Of a DNA stretch of 64,000 nucleotides, positions 40,316 to 49,420 are shown piece after piece (within the stretch, counting starts at the first letter, position 1; each line of letters opens with the position of its first letter). Position numbers and translations under genes: made by a program. The DNA comes from an uncultured Christensenella sp. Its GTDB lineage: Bacteria > Bacillota > Clostridia > Christensenellales > Borkfalkiaceae. The DNA is taken from positions 372,001 through 436,000 of the forward strand of contig CAJUGI010000001.1 of the NCBI GenBank assembly GCA_910586065.1, written 5' to 3'. The notes beneath the pieces were generated by a model, which made no database searches, was not told where the DNA came from, and saw only the letters and a program-made list of their open reading frames with translations.

Positions 40316-41089
40316 TTGGATTGGCTTTATAATTTTTCGGGCTGGCAGCTTGCGCTTATGGCAACCGCGTTTACGTGGGCGCTTACGGCGGCTGGCGCTG
40401 CGCTCGTGTTTATATGTAAAAACGTAAGCGACTCGGCGTTTTCGTTTATGATGAGTAGCGCCGCGGGAATAATGCTTGCTTCAACTTTTTTTTCGTTACT
40501 TATGCCCGCCATGGAAATGGCGCCGGATTATTCTTACTTAATTTTAACCTGCGGCTTCGTTTTGGGCGGCGCACTAATAATAGTAACCGATATTTTAATT
40601 GGTAAACTTAAACTTTTTGACGGTAGCGCCAATAAGAGGAGCTGTGCGGTAATGTGCATTGCTGTCACCATGCATAACATTCCCGAAGGACTTGCCGTAG
40701 GCGTAGCGTTCGGCGCTCTCGCTTCGGGGCAGACTGCGGGCGCGGTTGCCGCCGTTATGCTTGCGGTTGGTATTGGTATACAAAACTTTCCCGAAGGTAT
40801 GTGCGTTGCTTTTCCCTTGCGTGCCAACGGGCTTTCAAGGACTAAATCGTTTTTGATAGGTCAGCTCTCAGGCGCGGTTGAAATAGTTGCGGGTGTGATT
40901 GGCGCGCTTGCCGTGCAGGCGGTAAACGGAATATTGCCCTGGGCGCTTTCGTTTTCGGCGGGTGCCATGCTTGCCGTAGTGTGTTCGGAACTCATACCCG
41001 AAAGTTTCGCGCAAGGAAAAATAAAGGCGACGATAGGCGTCATATTCGGCTTTGCGCTTATGATGATTCTCGATATCGCTTTCGGATAA
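40316..41089 (+). CDS. ZIP-family metal transporter
   Basis: The 257-residue protein has eight predicted membrane segments and the ZIP metal site MHNIPEGLAVGVAFG in segment IV, with IQNFPEGMCVAFPLR in V. Bacterial ZIP proteins import zinc and other divalent cations. It starts at TTG 40316, with GGAGA about 9 bases upstream. No ATG serves the frame nearby. Confidence 0.88.
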   Translation: MDWLYNFSGWQLALMATAFTWALTAAGAALVFICKNVSDSAFSFMMSSAAGIMLASTFFSLLMPAMEMAPDYSYLILTCGFVLGGALIIVTDILIGKLKLFDGSANKRSCAVMCIAVTMHNIPEGLAVGVAFGALASGQTAGAVAAVMLAVGIGIQNFPEGMCVAFPLRANGLSRTKSFLIGQLSGAVEIVAGVIGALAVQAVNGILPWALSFSAGAMLAVVCSELIPESFAQGKIKATIGVIFGFALMMILDIAFG

Positions 41090-41110
41090 AAGCAGAAAAT
41101 ACATCTTTTT

Positions 41111-41152
41111 CCGCCGTTGCCGTTTCTGCCGGTCAACGGCGGAATTTTTTTT
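41111..41152 (+). terminator. Terminator after the ZIP gene
   Basis: CCGCCGTTG pairs with CAACGGCGG (41111-41119 with 41134-41142), followed by a run of T. Confidence 0.85.
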
Positions 41153-41181
41153 GCATAATTCTGGAACTTTTCCGCATTATA
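41153..41181 (+). promoter_or_regulatory. Sigma-G/F-type sporulation promoter
   Basis: GCATA (41153-41157), a 17-bp spacer and CATTATA (41175-41181) fit the forespore consensus (GNATR, 17-18 bp, CATNNTA). It precedes an operon ending in spoVA genes, which are classic sigma-G targets. The predicted start point falls on or next to the ATG at 41187, implying a leaderless mRNA. Confidence 0.65.
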
Positions 41182-41186
41182 CTTGT

Positions 41187-41987
41187 ATGGAAAATAGCAA
41201 CGTTAAAAAGACGGCGGTAGTAATCGGAGGCAGTTCGGGAATAGGTTTTGAAACATGTTTAAGGCTTTCAAACCGCGGATGGAACGTAATAAATATTTCG
41301 CGTACGCCGTGTAAAATAGACAAGGTTGAAAATATTCAGGCGGACGTAACCGAGGGAACGGCGTTGACGGATATAATCAGAGGAGTTGCGGACAAGCCGG
41401 TATCTGCGCTCGTTTACAGCGCGGGCTTTTCTATGGCGGCGCCGATTGAGTACGCAAAAGAGAACGATTACCGTTATCTGTTCGACGTCAATTTCTTCGG
41501 CGCTCTGCAAGCTATGCAGGCGATAATTCCGCAGATGAAACAAAAAGGCGGAAGAATAGTGCTGGTCGGTTCGCTCGGCGGTGATTTACCGATTATGTTC
41601 GACAGCTTTTACTCGGCGTCTAAGGCCGCGCTGGAAATGCTTTGCCGCTCGGCATATTCGGAGTTGAAACCTTATGGTATAAAAGTAACGGGAGTGCTCC
41701 CCGGCGGCACGGCGACAGGCTTTACGTTTAAGCGTAAAGTTTACACAACCGACGAAAACAAGGCGTATTCCGGCGGTGTAAATAAGGCCGTTGCCGCACT
41801 TGCCAATATGGAGCAAAGCGGAATGTCGCCGACGGCGGTTGCCGAAATTATTTATAGCGTTCTTGTTGAGGAAAATCCGCCAGTAATCAAATCGTGCGGC
41901 GTAAAGAACGCCGTATATCGTGCGTTTACGCGCGTTATGCCCGAAAAACTGACTCTTAAAATTAACGAAAGGATGTATAACCAATGA
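41187..41987 (+). CDS. Short-chain dehydrogenase/reductase, first gene of the spoVA operon
   Basis: The 266-residue SDR has the cofactor motif GGSSGIG near residues 13-19, an NNAG-equivalent YSAGFS, catalytic Ser in LVGSLGG, and YSASK (Tyr and Lys of the active site). PGGTATGF follows. No Shine-Dalgarno lies before ATG 41187 and the promoter is immediately upstream. Linkage to spoVA by ATGA overlap through a 32-codon ORF suggests a forespore role, perhaps in lipid, cell-wall or solute metabolism. The substrate is unknown. Confidence 0.85.
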   Translation: MENSNVKKTAVVIGGSSGIGFETCLRLSNRGWNVINISRTPCKIDKVENIQADVTEGTALTDIIRGVADKPVSALVYSAGFSMAAPIEYAKENDYRYLFDVNFFGALQAMQAIIPQMKQKGGRIVLVGSLGGDLPIMFDSFYSASKAALEMLCRSAYSELKPYGIKVTGVLPGGTATGFTFKRKVYTTDENKAYSGGVNKAVAALANMEQSGMSPTAVAEIIYSVLVEENPPVIKSCGVKNAVYRAFTRVMPEKLTLKINERMYNQ

Positions 41988-42082
41988 AAAGAGATTTCGA
42001 TTTTTCACGTAGGGACGAAAGAGAAAGTTTTATAAAGACATCCAAGGAGGGCGGCGTTAAAAATGACAGGAAAGAGCCGTGA
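41984..42082 (+). CDS. 32-residue ORF coupling the SDR and spoVAC genes
   Basis: The ATG overlaps the SDR stop (ATGA) and its 3' end overlaps spoVAC by 20 bp. The product is highly charged (MKRDFDFSRRDERESF start) and without known domain. The overlap on both sides suggests that it is translated. It could be a coupling peptide or a degenerate spoVA-associated protein. Confidence 0.5.
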   Translation: MKRDFDFSRRDERESFIKTSKEGGVKNDRKEP

Positions 42083-42512
42083 CAATTACAACGAAAATTA
42101 TCTTAATTACGTAAAGACACAGGACCCGCCTACGCAACATTTAAAAAACTGTGCGGCGGCGTTCGGCGTCGGAGGGCTTATTTGCTGTATCGGACAGTTT
42201 ATAAGATACAGCTTTGAATTTGCCGGCTTTTCGGGAGACGAGCTGGCGGGGTTAACGTCGGTGGTTCTAATATTTTTAGGCTGTCTTTTAACGGGGCTTG
42301 GCGTTTACGACAGAATAGGCAGATATGCGGGCGCAGGCTCAATAGTGCCTATAACAGGGTTTGCAAACAGTGTAACTTCGCCCGCGATAGAATTTAAAAC
42401 GGAGGGTTGGATATACGGTATGGCGGCAAAAATGTTCACCGTTGCGGGCGCGATAATTGTATTCGGCGTGTTCTCGGGTGTGCTCGTCGGGCTTGTATAT
42501 CTGTTTATCTGA
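42063..42512 (+). CDS. spoVAC: Stage V sporulation protein AC
   Basis: The 149-residue membrane protein has the SpoVAC signature: AAAFGVGGLICCIGQFIRY, a GLGVYDRIGRYAGAGSIVPITGFANSV loop, and a C-terminal pair of segments. SpoVAC is part of the inner-membrane channel that moves dipicolinic acid into the forespore and out at germination. GGAGG lies about 15 bases upstream within the 32-codon ORF. Confidence 0.93.
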   Translation: MTGKSRDNYNENYLNYVKTQDPPTQHLKNCAAAFGVGGLICCIGQFIRYSFEFAGFSGDELAGLTSVVLIFLGCLLTGLGVYDRIGRYAGAGSIVPITGFANSVTSPAIEFKTEGWIYGMAAKMFTVAGAIIVFGVFSGVLVGLVYLFI

Positions 42513-43508
42513 ATGAAAAAAGGCAATACGGTATTTTTTAAAAAGCCGCCGGTAATAACTTCGTTCGCGGCGGTTTGCGGCAGTAAGGAAAGCGAGGGTG
42601 TATTGGGCGAGTTTGCCGATATAACTTTAGTTGACGATATGTACGGCGAAAGCACGTACGAAAAGGCGGAATGTAAAATGCTGTCCTCGGCAATAGCGCT
42701 TGCGATAGAAAAGGGCGGACTGGAGGAAAAAGATATTGATGTATTGATGTCCGGCGATTTGTTAAACCAGATAATATCCGCGAGTTTTGCGGCAAGAGAT
42801 TTCAATTTTCCTTTTCTCGGAGTATATTCGGCGTGTTCCACAATGAGTGAAACTTTGCTTCTTGGTGCAATGCTTATAAACGCGGGATACGTTAAACGCG
42901 CCGTCGCCGCAACCGGAAGTCATTTTGCTTCGGCGGAAAGGCAATATCGCTATCCGCTCGAGCTCGGTTGTACACGTCCTCCGCAGGCGCAGTGGACGGT
43001 TACCGGCGCAGGAGGTTGCGTAATCAGTGATAAAGGTAACGGAATAAAAATAGTTAACGGCACTATGGGCAAAGTGTGTGATTTCGGTGTAACCGACGTA
43101 AACAATATGGGTGCGGCAATGGCTCCCGCCGCGGCGGACACTATAATGCAACATTTTAAAGACACCGGCACCGACGCTGACGATTACGATTTGATATTGA
43201 CGGGCGACCTCGGAGCTTTGGGAAGCAGGATATTAAAAGATTTAACCTGGGAAAAAGGCTATGATATATCGCCGAAACATGTGGATTGCGGAGAAATGGT
43301 TTATAAAGTGATTGAAAAAGAATTTCAAGGCGGTAGCGGTGCAGGCTGTTCTGCGACGATTCTTAATTCGTATATTTTTACAAAAATGAACGCGGGGCTG
43401 TATAAGCGTGTACTTTTTGCCGCAACGGGTGCGTTGCTTTCAACGGTGTCTTCACAGCAGGGCGAAAGTATACCGTGCATATCGCACGCGGTGCAACTGG
43501 AGGTTTGA
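42513..43508 (+). CDS. spoVAD: Stage V sporulation protein AD
   Basis: The 331-residue protein has the thiolase-like fold of SpoVAD (GVYSACSTMSETLLLGAMLI, ATGSHFASAERQYRYPLE, GAGGCVISD). It binds dipicolinic acid at the outer face of the spore inner membrane. Its ATG follows the spoVAC stop directly. Full length. Confidence 0.95.
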   Translation: MKKGNTVFFKKPPVITSFAAVCGSKESEGVLGEFADITLVDDMYGESTYEKAECKMLSSAIALAIEKGGLEEKDIDVLMSGDLLNQIISASFAARDFNFPFLGVYSACSTMSETLLLGAMLINAGYVKRAVAATGSHFASAERQYRYPLELGCTRPPQAQWTVTGAGGCVISDKGNGIKIVNGTMGKVCDFGVTDVNNMGAAMAPAAADTIMQHFKDTGTDADDYDLILTGDLGALGSRILKDLTWEKGYDISPKHVDCGEMVYKVIEKEFQGGSGAGCSATILNSYIFTKMNAGLYKRVLFAATGALLSTVSSQQGESIPCISHAVQLEV

Positions 43509-43509
43509 A

Positions 43510-43893
43510 ATGAGTGCTGAACTTGTTGATATTTTATTGCAATATCTAAAAGCTTTTATTGTTGGTGGTGGGATTTGTCTGATTGCACAGATAATAATTA
43601 ATTATACCGACCTTACGGCAGGAAAGATTTTAGTGTATTTTATGCTTGCCGGGGTGGTGCTTACTGCAATAGGCGTTTATCAACCTCTTGTGGAGTTTGC
43701 GGGCGCCGGCGCAACCGTTCCTATTTCGGGTTTCGGCTATCTGCTTGCGCAGGGTGCAATAAAAGGTGCGGAAAAAGGCTTTTTTTCGGCGATAACAGGC
43801 AGTCTTGCCGCGGCAAGCGCAGGAGTGACGGCAGCTGTTGTGTTTGCTTTTATAATGTCGATTCTCTTTAAGTCGCGCACAAAACGCAACTGA
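43510..43893 (+). CDS. spoVAE: Stage V sporulation protein AE
   Basis: The 127-residue membrane protein (SpoVAEb type) has GGGICLIAQIIINYTDLT and VEFAGAGATVPISGFG, closely related to SpoVAC in its loop. The start is ATG 43510, 1 bp after the spoVAD stop. The trio C-AD-AE is the minimal conserved spoVA set of Clostridia. Confidence 0.93.
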   Translation: MSAELVDILLQYLKAFIVGGGICLIAQIIINYTDLTAGKILVYFMLAGVVLTAIGVYQPLVEFAGAGATVPISGFGYLLAQGAIKGAEKGFFSAITGSLAAASAGVTAAVVFAFIMSILFKSRTKRN

Positions 43894-43902
43894 TATATAT
43901 GT

Positions 43903-43947
43903 AAAATAACCGGACGGCAAAAGGCTGCTTTGCCGTCCGGTTATTTT
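43903..43947. terminator. Strong terminator after the spoVA operon
   Basis: A 19-bp perfect stem (43903-43921 with 43929-43947) with a 7-base loop ends in TTATTTT. Confidence 0.88.
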
Positions 43948-43980
43948 AATTATAAAATTTCATATAGATTAATATTTAAC

Positions 43981-44009
43981 TTGCAATTTTACAGGAAGTA
44001 TATTATAAT
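43981..44009 (+). promoter_or_regulatory. Promoter of the rhamnose/polysaccharide cluster
   Basis: TTGCAA, 17 bp, TATAAT. Transcription would start near 44016. Confidence 0.7.
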
Positions 44010-44027
44010 TTATTATATAAATATAAT

Positions 44028-44057
44028 ATCAAATTGTCGTTGTTTGCACAATTTGAT
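44028..44057 (+). promoter_or_regulatory. Inverted repeat in the polysaccharide cluster leader
   Basis: ATCAAATTGT and ACAATTTGAT are exact 10-bp arms around a 10-base loop, just downstream of the predicted transcription start. It may be an operator or a leader hairpin. Confidence 0.55.
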
Positions 44058-44090
44058 AAAATTTAAACACATTTTGTTGAGGAAATACTT

Positions 44091-44987
44091 ATGAAAGGCA
44101 TTATTTTGGCGGGGGGTAGCGGAACAAGGCTTTATCCACTCACAAGGGTAACCAGCAAGCAACTTCTGCCCGTATATGATAAGCCTATGATTTATTATCC
44201 GCTGTCAGTTCTTATGAATGCGGGTATTAATGAAATACTTATAATTTCAACTCCTGACGATACGCCGAGATTTGAAAAACTATTTGGCAACGGAAATGAA
44301 CTCGGACTTAAATTATTTTACGAAGTTCAGGAAAAGCCGGACGGTCTTGCCAGAGCGTTTGTTATCGGTGAAAAATTTATAGGCAAAGACAATGTGGCTA
44401 TGGTGTTGGGCGATAATATATTTGCCGGACACGGACTTAAAAAACGTCTTAGAAAAGCAGTCGAGAACGCCGAAAGCGGTAACGGCGCAACCGTTTTCGG
44501 ATATTATGTGGACGACCCCGAACGTTTCGGGATAGTGGAGTTCGATGACGCGAAAAGAGCTATATCGCTTGAGGAAAAACCTAAAAAACCGAAAAGCAAT
44601 TACTGTGTAACGGGTCTTTATTTTTACGACAATAAAGTCATTGAATACGCAAAGAACTTAAAACTTTCCGCTCGCGGGGAGTATGAAATAACCGATTTGA
44701 ACAAAATATATCTGGCAAACGGTAATTTACACGTCGAAATTTTAGGGCAGGGGTTTACCTGGCTTGATACCGGCACTCACGAGAGTCTTGTCGATGCATC
44801 GAATTTTATCAAAACGGTCGAAACGCATCAGCACAGAAAGGTTGCGTGTCTTGAGGAAATAGCCTATTTGAACGGATGGATTTCAAAACAACAGCTTATA
44901 AAACTTTATGAGCCGATGCAGAATAACCAGTACGGACAATATCTTAAAGCCATTGTTGAAGGCAAATTCATAGACGGACTTTATTAA
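44091..44987 (+). CDS. rmlA: Glucose-1-phosphate thymidylyltransferase
   Basis: The 298-residue enzyme has the nucleotidyltransferase motif GIILAGGSGTRLYPLT at the N terminus and LGDNIFAGHG, EEKPKKPKSNYCVTGLYFYD and GQGFTWLDTGTHESL. It makes dTDP-glucose, the first step to dTDP-rhamnose. GAGG precedes the ATG. Confidence 0.95.
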   Translation: MKGIILAGGSGTRLYPLTRVTSKQLLPVYDKPMIYYPLSVLMNAGINEILIISTPDDTPRFEKLFGNGNELGLKLFYEVQEKPDGLARAFVIGEKFIGKDNVAMVLGDNIFAGHGLKKRLRKAVENAESGNGATVFGYYVDDPERFGIVEFDDAKRAISLEEKPKKPKSNYCVTGLYFYDNKVIEYAKNLKLSARGEYEITDLNKIYLANGNLHVEILGQGFTWLDTGTHESLVDASNFIKTVETHQHRKVACLEEIAYLNGWISKQQLIKLYEPMQNNQYGQYLKAIVEGKFIDGLY

Positions 44988-44998
44988 GGAGAACAAAA

Positions 44999-46021
44999 AT
45001 GACTATAATAGTAACCGGCGGAGCTGGATTTATCGGGAGCAACTTTATTTTTCATATGCTTGAGAAATATCCCGATTATCGTATTGTTTGTTTGGATAAG
45101 CTGACATACGCCGGTAATCTTTCAACGTTGAAAAACGTTATGGACAATCCCAATTTCAGGTTTGTGAAAGCAGATATTTGCGACAGAAAAGCTGTTTTTG
45201 GACTTTTTAAGGAAGAAACTCCCGATATAGTAGTCAATTTTGCGGCGGAGAGTCATGTTGACAGAAGTATCGAGGACCCTGAAATATTTTTAAAGACCAA
45301 CATTATCGGTACGGCTACCTTAATGGATGCTTGCCGCGAATACAAAGTAAAACGCTATCATCAGGTTTCCACGGACGAAGTTTACGGCGATTTGCCGCTT
45401 GACAGACCGGACCTGTTTTTTACAGAAACAACGCCGTTGCACACGAGCAGCCCTTATTCAAGCTCGAAAGCATCGGCGGATTTGCTTGTTTTGGCATATT
45501 TCAGAACATACGGCTTGCCTGTAACGATTTCTCGTTGTTCCAATAACTACGGTCCCTATCATTTCCCCGAAAAATTAATCCCGCTCATGATTATCAATGC
45601 GCTTGCAGATAAAAACCTTCCCGTTTACGGCGAGGGACTCAACGTAAGAGACTGGCTCTATGTCGAAGACCACTGCAAAGCTATTGATTTGATAATTCAT
45701 AAAGGGCGCGTTGGCGAAGTTTACAACATCGGCGGGCACAACGAAATGAAAAATATCGATATCGTAAAGATAATTTGTCGAGCGCTTGACAAACCCGAAA
45801 GTCTTATTACCCGCGTTGAAGACAGAAAAGGACACGATATGCGTTATGCAATTGACCCTACGAAAATTCATTCTGAGCTCGGTTGGCTTCCGGAAACGAA
45901 ATTTGCGGACGGAATTCAGAAGACCATAAAATGGTATCTCGATAACAAAGACTGGTGGGAACCTATTGTTTCGGGTGAATATAAAAATTATTACGATAAA
46001 ATGTATGGTAACCGCAAATGA
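44999..46021 (+). CDS. rmlB: dTDP-glucose 4,6-dehydratase
   Basis: The 340-residue extended SDR has GGAGFIGSNF at the NAD site, HVDRSIEDP, STDEVYGDL and the YSSSKASADLL active-site Tyr and Lys. It is the second step of dTDP-L-rhamnose synthesis. The stop overlaps the start of rmlD by 4 bases. Confidence 0.95.
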   Translation: MTIIVTGGAGFIGSNFIFHMLEKYPDYRIVCLDKLTYAGNLSTLKNVMDNPNFRFVKADICDRKAVFGLFKEETPDIVVNFAAESHVDRSIEDPEIFLKTNIIGTATLMDACREYKVKRYHQVSTDEVYGDLPLDRPDLFFTETTPLHTSSPYSSSKASADLLVLAYFRTYGLPVTISRCSNNYGPYHFPEKLIPLMIINALADKNLPVYGEGLNVRDWLYVEDHCKAIDLIIHKGRVGEVYNIGGHNEMKNIDIVKIICRALDKPESLITRVEDRKGHDMRYAIDPTKIHSELGWLPETKFADGIQKTIKWYLDNKDWWEPIVSGEYKNYYDKMYGNRK

Positions 46022-46887
46022 AAGTTCTTGTAACGGGAGTAAATGGCCAGCTCGGATTTGACGTTGTAAACGAACTTGCTAAACGCGGGCATGAAGCGGT
46101 TGGTGTAGATATTGCTGAAATGGACATAACCGATAAAGAAGCGGTTGTGCGCGTGTTTCAAAACGTAAAGCCTCAGGCTGTTGTTCATTGTGCGGCGTGG
46201 ACTGCGGTGGATGCCGCGGAAGAAGAGGAAAACATTCCTAACGTTCGGGCGATAAACGCTTACGGAACTAAGTTTATTGCGGATGAATGTAAAAAACTCG
46301 GTTGTAAGATGATTTATATTTCCACGGATTATGTTTTTGACGGACAGGGTACAAAACCGTGGACGGAGGACGGCAAAGAGCGTAACCCGTTAAACGTTTA
46401 CGGGCAGACAAAACTTGAAGGCGAGCTTGCCGTTGAGGAAACGCTTGAAAAATTTTTTATCGTGCGTATTGCGTGGGTTTTTGGTAAAAACGGCAAAAAC
46501 TTCATTAAAACCATGCTTAACGTCGGAAAAAAATACAAAACTGTTCGCGTAGTTAACGACCAAATCGGCACTCCAACTTATACGCACGATTTGGCGCGGC
46601 TGTTAGTTGATATGGCAGAGAGTGATAAATACGGTTATTATCACGCCACAAACGAAGGCGGATATATTAGCTGGTACGATTTTACAAAAGAAATTTTCAG
46701 GCAAGCGGGTTATAAAACGGAGGTTGTGCCGGTTACTACTGCGGAATACGGTATCTCTAAGGCGGCAAGACCTTTCAATAGCAGACTGGATAAAAGCAAA
46801 CTTATTGAAAACGGATTTAAGCCGCTTCCGGCTTGGCAGGATGCGCTTGCAAGATATTTAAAGGAAATAAATTATGGGGCAGATTAA
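46018..46887 (+). CDS. rmlD: dTDP-4-dehydrorhamnose reductase
   Basis: The 289-residue RmlD has VTGVNGQLGFDV, the STDYVFDGQG strand and YGQTKLEGE with catalytic Tyr and Lys. It performs the last reduction to dTDP-L-rhamnose. Here it precedes rmlC and overlaps it by 14 bp. Confidence 0.95.
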   Translation: MKVLVTGVNGQLGFDVVNELAKRGHEAVGVDIAEMDITDKEAVVRVFQNVKPQAVVHCAAWTAVDAAEEEENIPNVRAINAYGTKFIADECKKLGCKMIYISTDYVFDGQGTKPWTEDGKERNPLNVYGQTKLEGELAVEETLEKFFIVRIAWVFGKNGKNFIKTMLNVGKKYKTVRVVNDQIGTPTYTHDLARLLVDMAESDKYGYYHATNEGGYISWYDFTKEIFRQAGYKTEVVPVTTAEYGISKAARPFNSRLDKSKLIENGFKPLPAWQDALARYLKEINYGAD

Positions 46888-47473
46888 AGTAACTAAAGCG
46901 CCTATTGAAGGACTTTATATAATAGAGCCTGCCGTTCACGGCGACAGCCGCGGTTATTTTATGGAGACGTATAATAAACGCGATATGGAAGAGGCTGGTT
47001 TAAATCTCAATTTCGTTCAGGACAATCAGAGCATGTCTGTCAAAGGCGTGCTTCGCGGACTCCATTTTCAAAAGCAATTTCCGCAGGGCAAGCTGGTCCG
47101 TGTTATTAAAGGAAAAGTTTTTGACGTTGCCGTGGATTTGCGAAAAAACAGCAAAACTTACGGTAAATGGTATGGCGTGGAACTTACTGAAGACAATAAA
47201 AAACAGTTTTACATTTCCGAAGGTTTTGCTCACGGTTTTTTGGTTTTAAGCGAGGTTGCGGAGTTTTGTTATAAGGTAACTGATTTTTACCATCCGGGCG
47301 ACGAGGGCGGTTTAGCTTGGAACGACCCTGCGATAGATATTGATTGGGGAGTGCAAGGCGATTATAACGGAACCGCTTCCGCAGAAGGTTACACCCTTCC
47401 CGACGGCACGAAATTAATACTTTCGGAAAAAGACCAAAAATGGTTGAATTTAAAGGATACGTTTAAGTTTTAA
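46874..47473 (+). CDS. rmlC: dTDP-4-dehydrorhamnose 3,5-epimerase
   Basis: The 199-residue cupin epimerase has DSRGYFMETYN, QDNQSMSVKGVLRGLHFQ (catalytic His in RGLHFQ) and SEGFAHGFLVL. It completes the rml set. The next gene begins at the base after its stop. Confidence 0.95.
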   Translation: MGQIKVTKAPIEGLYIIEPAVHGDSRGYFMETYNKRDMEEAGLNLNFVQDNQSMSVKGVLRGLHFQKQFPQGKLVRVIKGKVFDVAVDLRKNSKTYGKWYGVELTEDNKKQFYISEGFAHGFLVLSEVAEFCYKVTDFYHPGDEGGLAWNDPAIDIDWGVQGDYNGTASAEGYTLPDGTKLILSEKDQKWLNLKDTFKF

Positions 47474-48340
47474 ATGATTAATATAGATATAGTATGTCCG
47501 CTGTTCAATGCTGGTAAGTATATAGACGGGTTAATCGAAAACATTAAAAAGCAAGAAGGGGTTTTGGTTGACAACGTCGTGTTTGCCTTGACTGACGGCG
47601 GCGACGCTTCAGTTGTAAAAGAAAAAATTAAGGCGGCGGGCTTTTTTTATTTTAGCGTAACTCCTGAAAAGTTTTCGCATTCTCTAACAAGGCAAAAAGC
47701 AATTTTCGATTATTGTAAAAACGATATTGTGGTAATGATTTCGCAAGACGTCAATCTTTTAAATTCAAACGCCTTTTACGAACTTGTAAAAAACGTAAAC
47801 GATAAAGTTGTTTATGTTTACGGAAAACAGATTTGTAAAAAGAAAACGATTGAGTATTATATACGCAAAAAAAATTACGGAAACAACACAGAATTTGTTG
47901 GCGCCAAAGATATTGATAGTCTGCAGCTGAAAGCGTTTTTTGCTTCAGATGCTTTTTCGGCTTATTATCGTCCCGTATTTATTAAACTTAACGGTTACGA
48001 CAATAATCATATGATGATGAACGAGGATATGTATTATGCAAAAAAAATTCTCGAAGCCGGTTATCAAAAAGGATATATAGCCACGGCGGTTGTAGAGCAT
48101 TCGCATAAATTCAAATTAAGGCAGTTATACAAAAGGTATTATCAAACAGGAATATGGTTTAAACAGCATCCCGAATTCGATAATTATAAGACAACCGATA
48201 CGGGTATGAAACTTGCGCTCTACGTTCTGGGACAAGCCGTAAAACATTTTAATATACCTGTATTATTTCGCTGGCTGCCCGATATGGCGGCAAGATACCT
48301 CGGTTTAAAAAAAGGAAGAAAAGCGGTAAAATATAATTGA
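47474..48340 (+). CDS. Family 2 glycosyltransferase (rhamnosyltransferase-like)
   Basis: The 288-residue GT-A enzyme begins INIDIVCPLFNAGKYIDGLI and has VVMISQDVNLLN (the DxD-equivalent) and a YYRPVFIKLNGYDNNHMMMNEDMYYAKK acceptor/base region. The pattern is close to rhamnosyltransferases that use dTDP-rhamnose, made by the four genes just upstream. The actual sugar transferred is inference. Confidence 0.82.
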   Translation: MINIDIVCPLFNAGKYIDGLIENIKKQEGVLVDNVVFALTDGGDASVVKEKIKAAGFFYFSVTPEKFSHSLTRQKAIFDYCKNDIVVMISQDVNLLNSNAFYELVKNVNDKVVYVYGKQICKKKTIEYYIRKKNYGNNTEFVGAKDIDSLQLKAFFASDAFSAYYRPVFIKLNGYDNNHMMMNEDMYYAKKILEAGYQKGYIATAVVEHSHKFKLRQLYKRYYQTGIWFKQHPEFDNYKTTDTGMKLALYVLGQAVKHFNIPVLFRWLPDMAARYLGLKKGRKAVKYN

Positions 48341-48351
48341 TTTGGAGCTGT

Positions 48352-49419
48352 ATGAAAAATATCAAATTTTTAGCGATTCATTTGCCTGCATATCATCGTA
48401 TACCTGAAAACGACGAGTGGTGGGGCGAGGGTTTTACAGAGTGGAACAATGTAAAAAGTGGAATTCCTCTTTATAAAGGTCACTGGCAACCCATAATACC
48501 TTTAAATGCGTATTATTATGATTTGTCAAAAACCGAAGATATTAAAAATCAATTTGAAACGGCGGAAAAATATGGAATATACGGTTTCATATTTTATCAC
48601 TATTGGTTCGGCAACGGCAAGATGTTGTTTGAAAATCCTATAAGGATAATACTAGAACATCCTGAATTCAGCGGAAATTTTTGTTTGTGTTGGGCAAACG
48701 AAACTTGGGTAACTACTTGGCATGGGCGAAAACCGCAAACTTTGTTGAAACAGGAATATGGCGGAGTGGATGAATGGGAAAGCCATTTGCAATATTTTTT
48801 GAAAGTATTTGCCGATAAACGATATATAAAAATTGATAATAAACCTGTGCTGTATATTTATAAACCGTGCGAAATCCCTGATTATAACGGGATGGTAGAT
48901 TATCTGGATAGTCGGTTAAAGCAAGAGGGTTATAACGGAATTTATATAGTTGAATATATATCTTCAAAAAATAGAGAATTATATTCTATAAAAAGCAGTG
49001 CTGTTACGGAATTTGAACCATTGTACACTACTTTCTTCGATATATCTAAAGCAAATTTATTTAAGAGATTTTTGTGTAAAAAATTCAAATGTGTAGATTA
49101 TCAAAATTACGACAAATTATGGAAATATAATATTAAAAGAAAAAGAACTTATAGCGGCAAACCCATACAGCGCGGTTGCTTTGTCGGTTGGGATAATTCT
49201 GCGCGTAAAGGTAAAGAATCAATGATTGTAAAGGATTCAACGCCGGAAAAATTCGGAAAATATTTAAAATTGCTTTTAAATAATCACAGAAAAGACAGCG
49301 ACTCTGAATTTGTTGTGATTAATGCATGGAACGAATGGAGCGAGGGTGCGTATTTAGAACCGGATGAAAAAAACAAATTTGGATATTTGGAAAAAATAAG
49401 GGAATTAACCGAAGAGTAA
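48352..49419 (+). CDS. WbsX-type glycan-cluster protein (GH99-like fold)
   Basis: The 355-residue protein matches the WbsX pattern: FLAIHLPAYHRIPENDEWWG, FTEWNNV, a YGFIFYHYWFG strand, LCWANETW, and C-terminal INAWNEWSEGAYLEP. Such proteins occur in O-antigen and capsule clusters and resemble endo-mannanase-type barrels. Whether they transfer or cleave glycans is not settled. I start at ATG 48352, 4 bases after GGAG, rather than at TTG 48337. Confidence 0.85.
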   Translation: MKNIKFLAIHLPAYHRIPENDEWWGEGFTEWNNVKSGIPLYKGHWQPIIPLNAYYYDLSKTEDIKNQFETAEKYGIYGFIFYHYWFGNGKMLFENPIRIILEHPEFSGNFCLCWANETWVTTWHGRKPQTLLKQEYGGVDEWESHLQYFLKVFADKRYIKIDNKPVLYIYKPCEIPDYNGMVDYLDSRLKQEGYNGIYIVEYISSKNRELYSIKSSAVTEFEPLYTTFFDISKANLFKRFLCKKFKCVDYQNYDKLWKYNIKRKRTYSGKPIQRGCFVGWDNSARKGKESMIVKDSTPEKFGKYLKLLLNNHRKDSDSEFVVINAWNEWSEGAYLEPDEKNKFGYLEKIRELTEE

Positions 49420-49420
49420 A

